Assembly: GCA_003313425.1 (NCBI GenBank) | Contig: NHZP01000062.1 | Location: forward strand, 124,001-188,000 | DNA length: 64,000 bases | Reading direction: 5' to 3' | DNA from: Pseudopyrenochaeta lycopersici | Lineage: Eukaryota; Ascomycota; Dothideomycetes; Pleosporales; Pseudopyrenochaetaceae | In this document: positions 63,240 to 64,000 of the stretch, piece by piece | Numbering within the stretch: the first letter of the stretch is position 1 | How the letters are laid out: the number at the start of each line of letters is the position of its first letter | Translations under genes and position numbers: made by a program | The notes under the pieces: generated by a model | Seen by the model: the letters and a program-made list of their open reading frames with translations, nothing else | What the model was told of the DNA's origin: nothing | The model's database searches: none

Positions 63240-64000
63240 TAGATAAAACTCACTTGCTTGTTAGCAGTCAGTTCGCGTCGAGTCTTTTTGTCACCATTGC
63301 GAATCGAATCGTCGCGCGCACTGCATCCATGTCTGGCGTCCATTTCGCGTCGTCTGTCGTTGCTTTGCCGCCAAGGTAGAGTGACATGTTCCCTCTGCCT
63401 GTCTGCGTGCATTGCAGCATCTCGGCTCGTTGTTCTGTCCACCGCCTGTACCGGAACAAGAAGTGCCCCACGGTCTCCGCTGCTTGTCCGCATTCACACT
63501 GATCTGTTGTTGAGGCTTTGATTCGGTATAGGTACGTGTTCAGCTGTGCCATGCCTGTTCTGAGCTGCGCGAGCACGCTGCTCTCTTTGCGCGATAGTCG
63601 GTCGTAGAGCTGGCGTGTGCTTTCCCGGTAATGCTGTGTCGATTCGCTTGGAATATGCTCCCACTTTTTCTGGCACCTTCTTAGCCGCGCCTTGCTTACG
63701 TGCAATATTGTGCGTAGTTGATCGTATCCTCGGAAACTGTGTCTGTGGCCTGGCGTTTGGTCTAGTTGCCGCCTTCGCCTCTTGCTTGGCGAGGCTTGCG
63801 AGCTCGCACTCGTCGCTTGCAGGCAGCCACAGCACTGTCACCGTGTTGCCATCTCTTCTCAGTGTATGTAGCGTCTTGTAAAACTGGCTGATATAGCTTT
63901 GCCCGGACTGTTGTCGAGGTCTTCTGAGTGTGAGCACAGCAGCTTTGTTTCTTGTTGTTAGTGCGATGTTGCGAAACCTGAGCCTTGGTAGCCTGCTCAG
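63240..64000 (-). mobile_element. LINE fragment: RNase H end and C-terminal tail, running off the window
   Basis: On the minus strand one frame (63937-63700) encodes SYISQFYKTLHTLRRDGNTV-TVLWLPASDECELASLAKQE, the end of an RNase H domain. After a frameshift near 63700 the next frame reads RQLYDRLSRKESSVLAQLRT and CECGQAAETVGHFLFRYRRW, the C-terminal zinc-knuckle tail, to stop 63268. The tail differs from the LINE at 6.5-7.2 kb, so it is a separate family or branch. The reverse transcriptase, if present, lies beyond the right edge. Confidence 0.75.

Overview
The window is fungal nuclear DNA, almost certainly a filamentous ascomycete (Pezizomycotina; Dothideomycetes is my guess from gene families, not proven). 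The evidence is 41-73 nt GT-AG introns with CTAAC/CTGAC branch points, a Zn2Cys6 transcription factor, DUF3176 and fungal rhodopsin-like membrane proteins, several HET-domain genes, a HET-NACHT-WD40 STAND gene, and fungal hAT, pogo/Tc1 and Tad-like LINE elements. It is a repeat-rich accessory or subtelomere-like region: about half the bases are transposons or gene debris.

Layout. 0-6 kb: a DUF3176 gene cut off by an apparently intact hAT element (hAT-1, 1766-4718), with the C-terminal half of a PMC-type Ca2+-ATPase on its other side. 6.5-9.7 kb: a LINE tail, a decayed bacterial-style P450-reductase fusion gene and a rhodopsin-like gene fragment. 10-21 kb: hAT transposase gene hAT-2, interrupted by a smaller hAT with an 8-bp target duplication; hAT-3 with an open transposase gene; a Tc1 remnant; a gluconokinase fragment; and hAT-4, bounded by an 8-bp duplication but carrying two stop codons. 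22-25 kb: an intact five-exon Zn2Cys6 regulator. 25-36 kb: an ankyrin fragment, a HET gene, LINE fragments, a DUF3435 tyrosine-recombinase C-terminal remnant carrying a probable solo LTR, a ferric-reductase-like gene with one in-frame stop, a 4 x 25 bp minisatellite and an unrecognised repeat protein. 36-45 kb: a TPR fragment, a HET gene, a broken LINE reverse transcriptase with a 297-bp insertion, and a 1321-aa HET-NACHT-WD40 gene with nine near-identical 42-residue WD repeats. 45-64 kb: an unknown pseudogene, a rhodopsin-like gene, an intact pogo-type element inserted in a BIR-like gene, a conserved low-complexity protein, a second DUF3435 remnant, small genes, a PHD-finger gene, a HET-only gene, a Tc1 N-terminal fragment and a LINE fragment running off the right edge.

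How it fits together. The intact host genes are mainly self/non-self recognition genes (three HET proteins plus the HNWD), two regulators or chromatin readers and membrane proteins. DUF3435 recombinase relics, a ferric reductase and NLR genes within 26 kb resemble the cargo of Starship giant mobile elements, so a decayed Starship is a reasonable hypothesis; no intact captain or Starship ends were seen. Nonsense changes of the CpA-to-TpA type in several dead copies suggest repeat-induced point mutation. hAT-1, hAT-3 and the pogo element keep open transposase genes and look younger.
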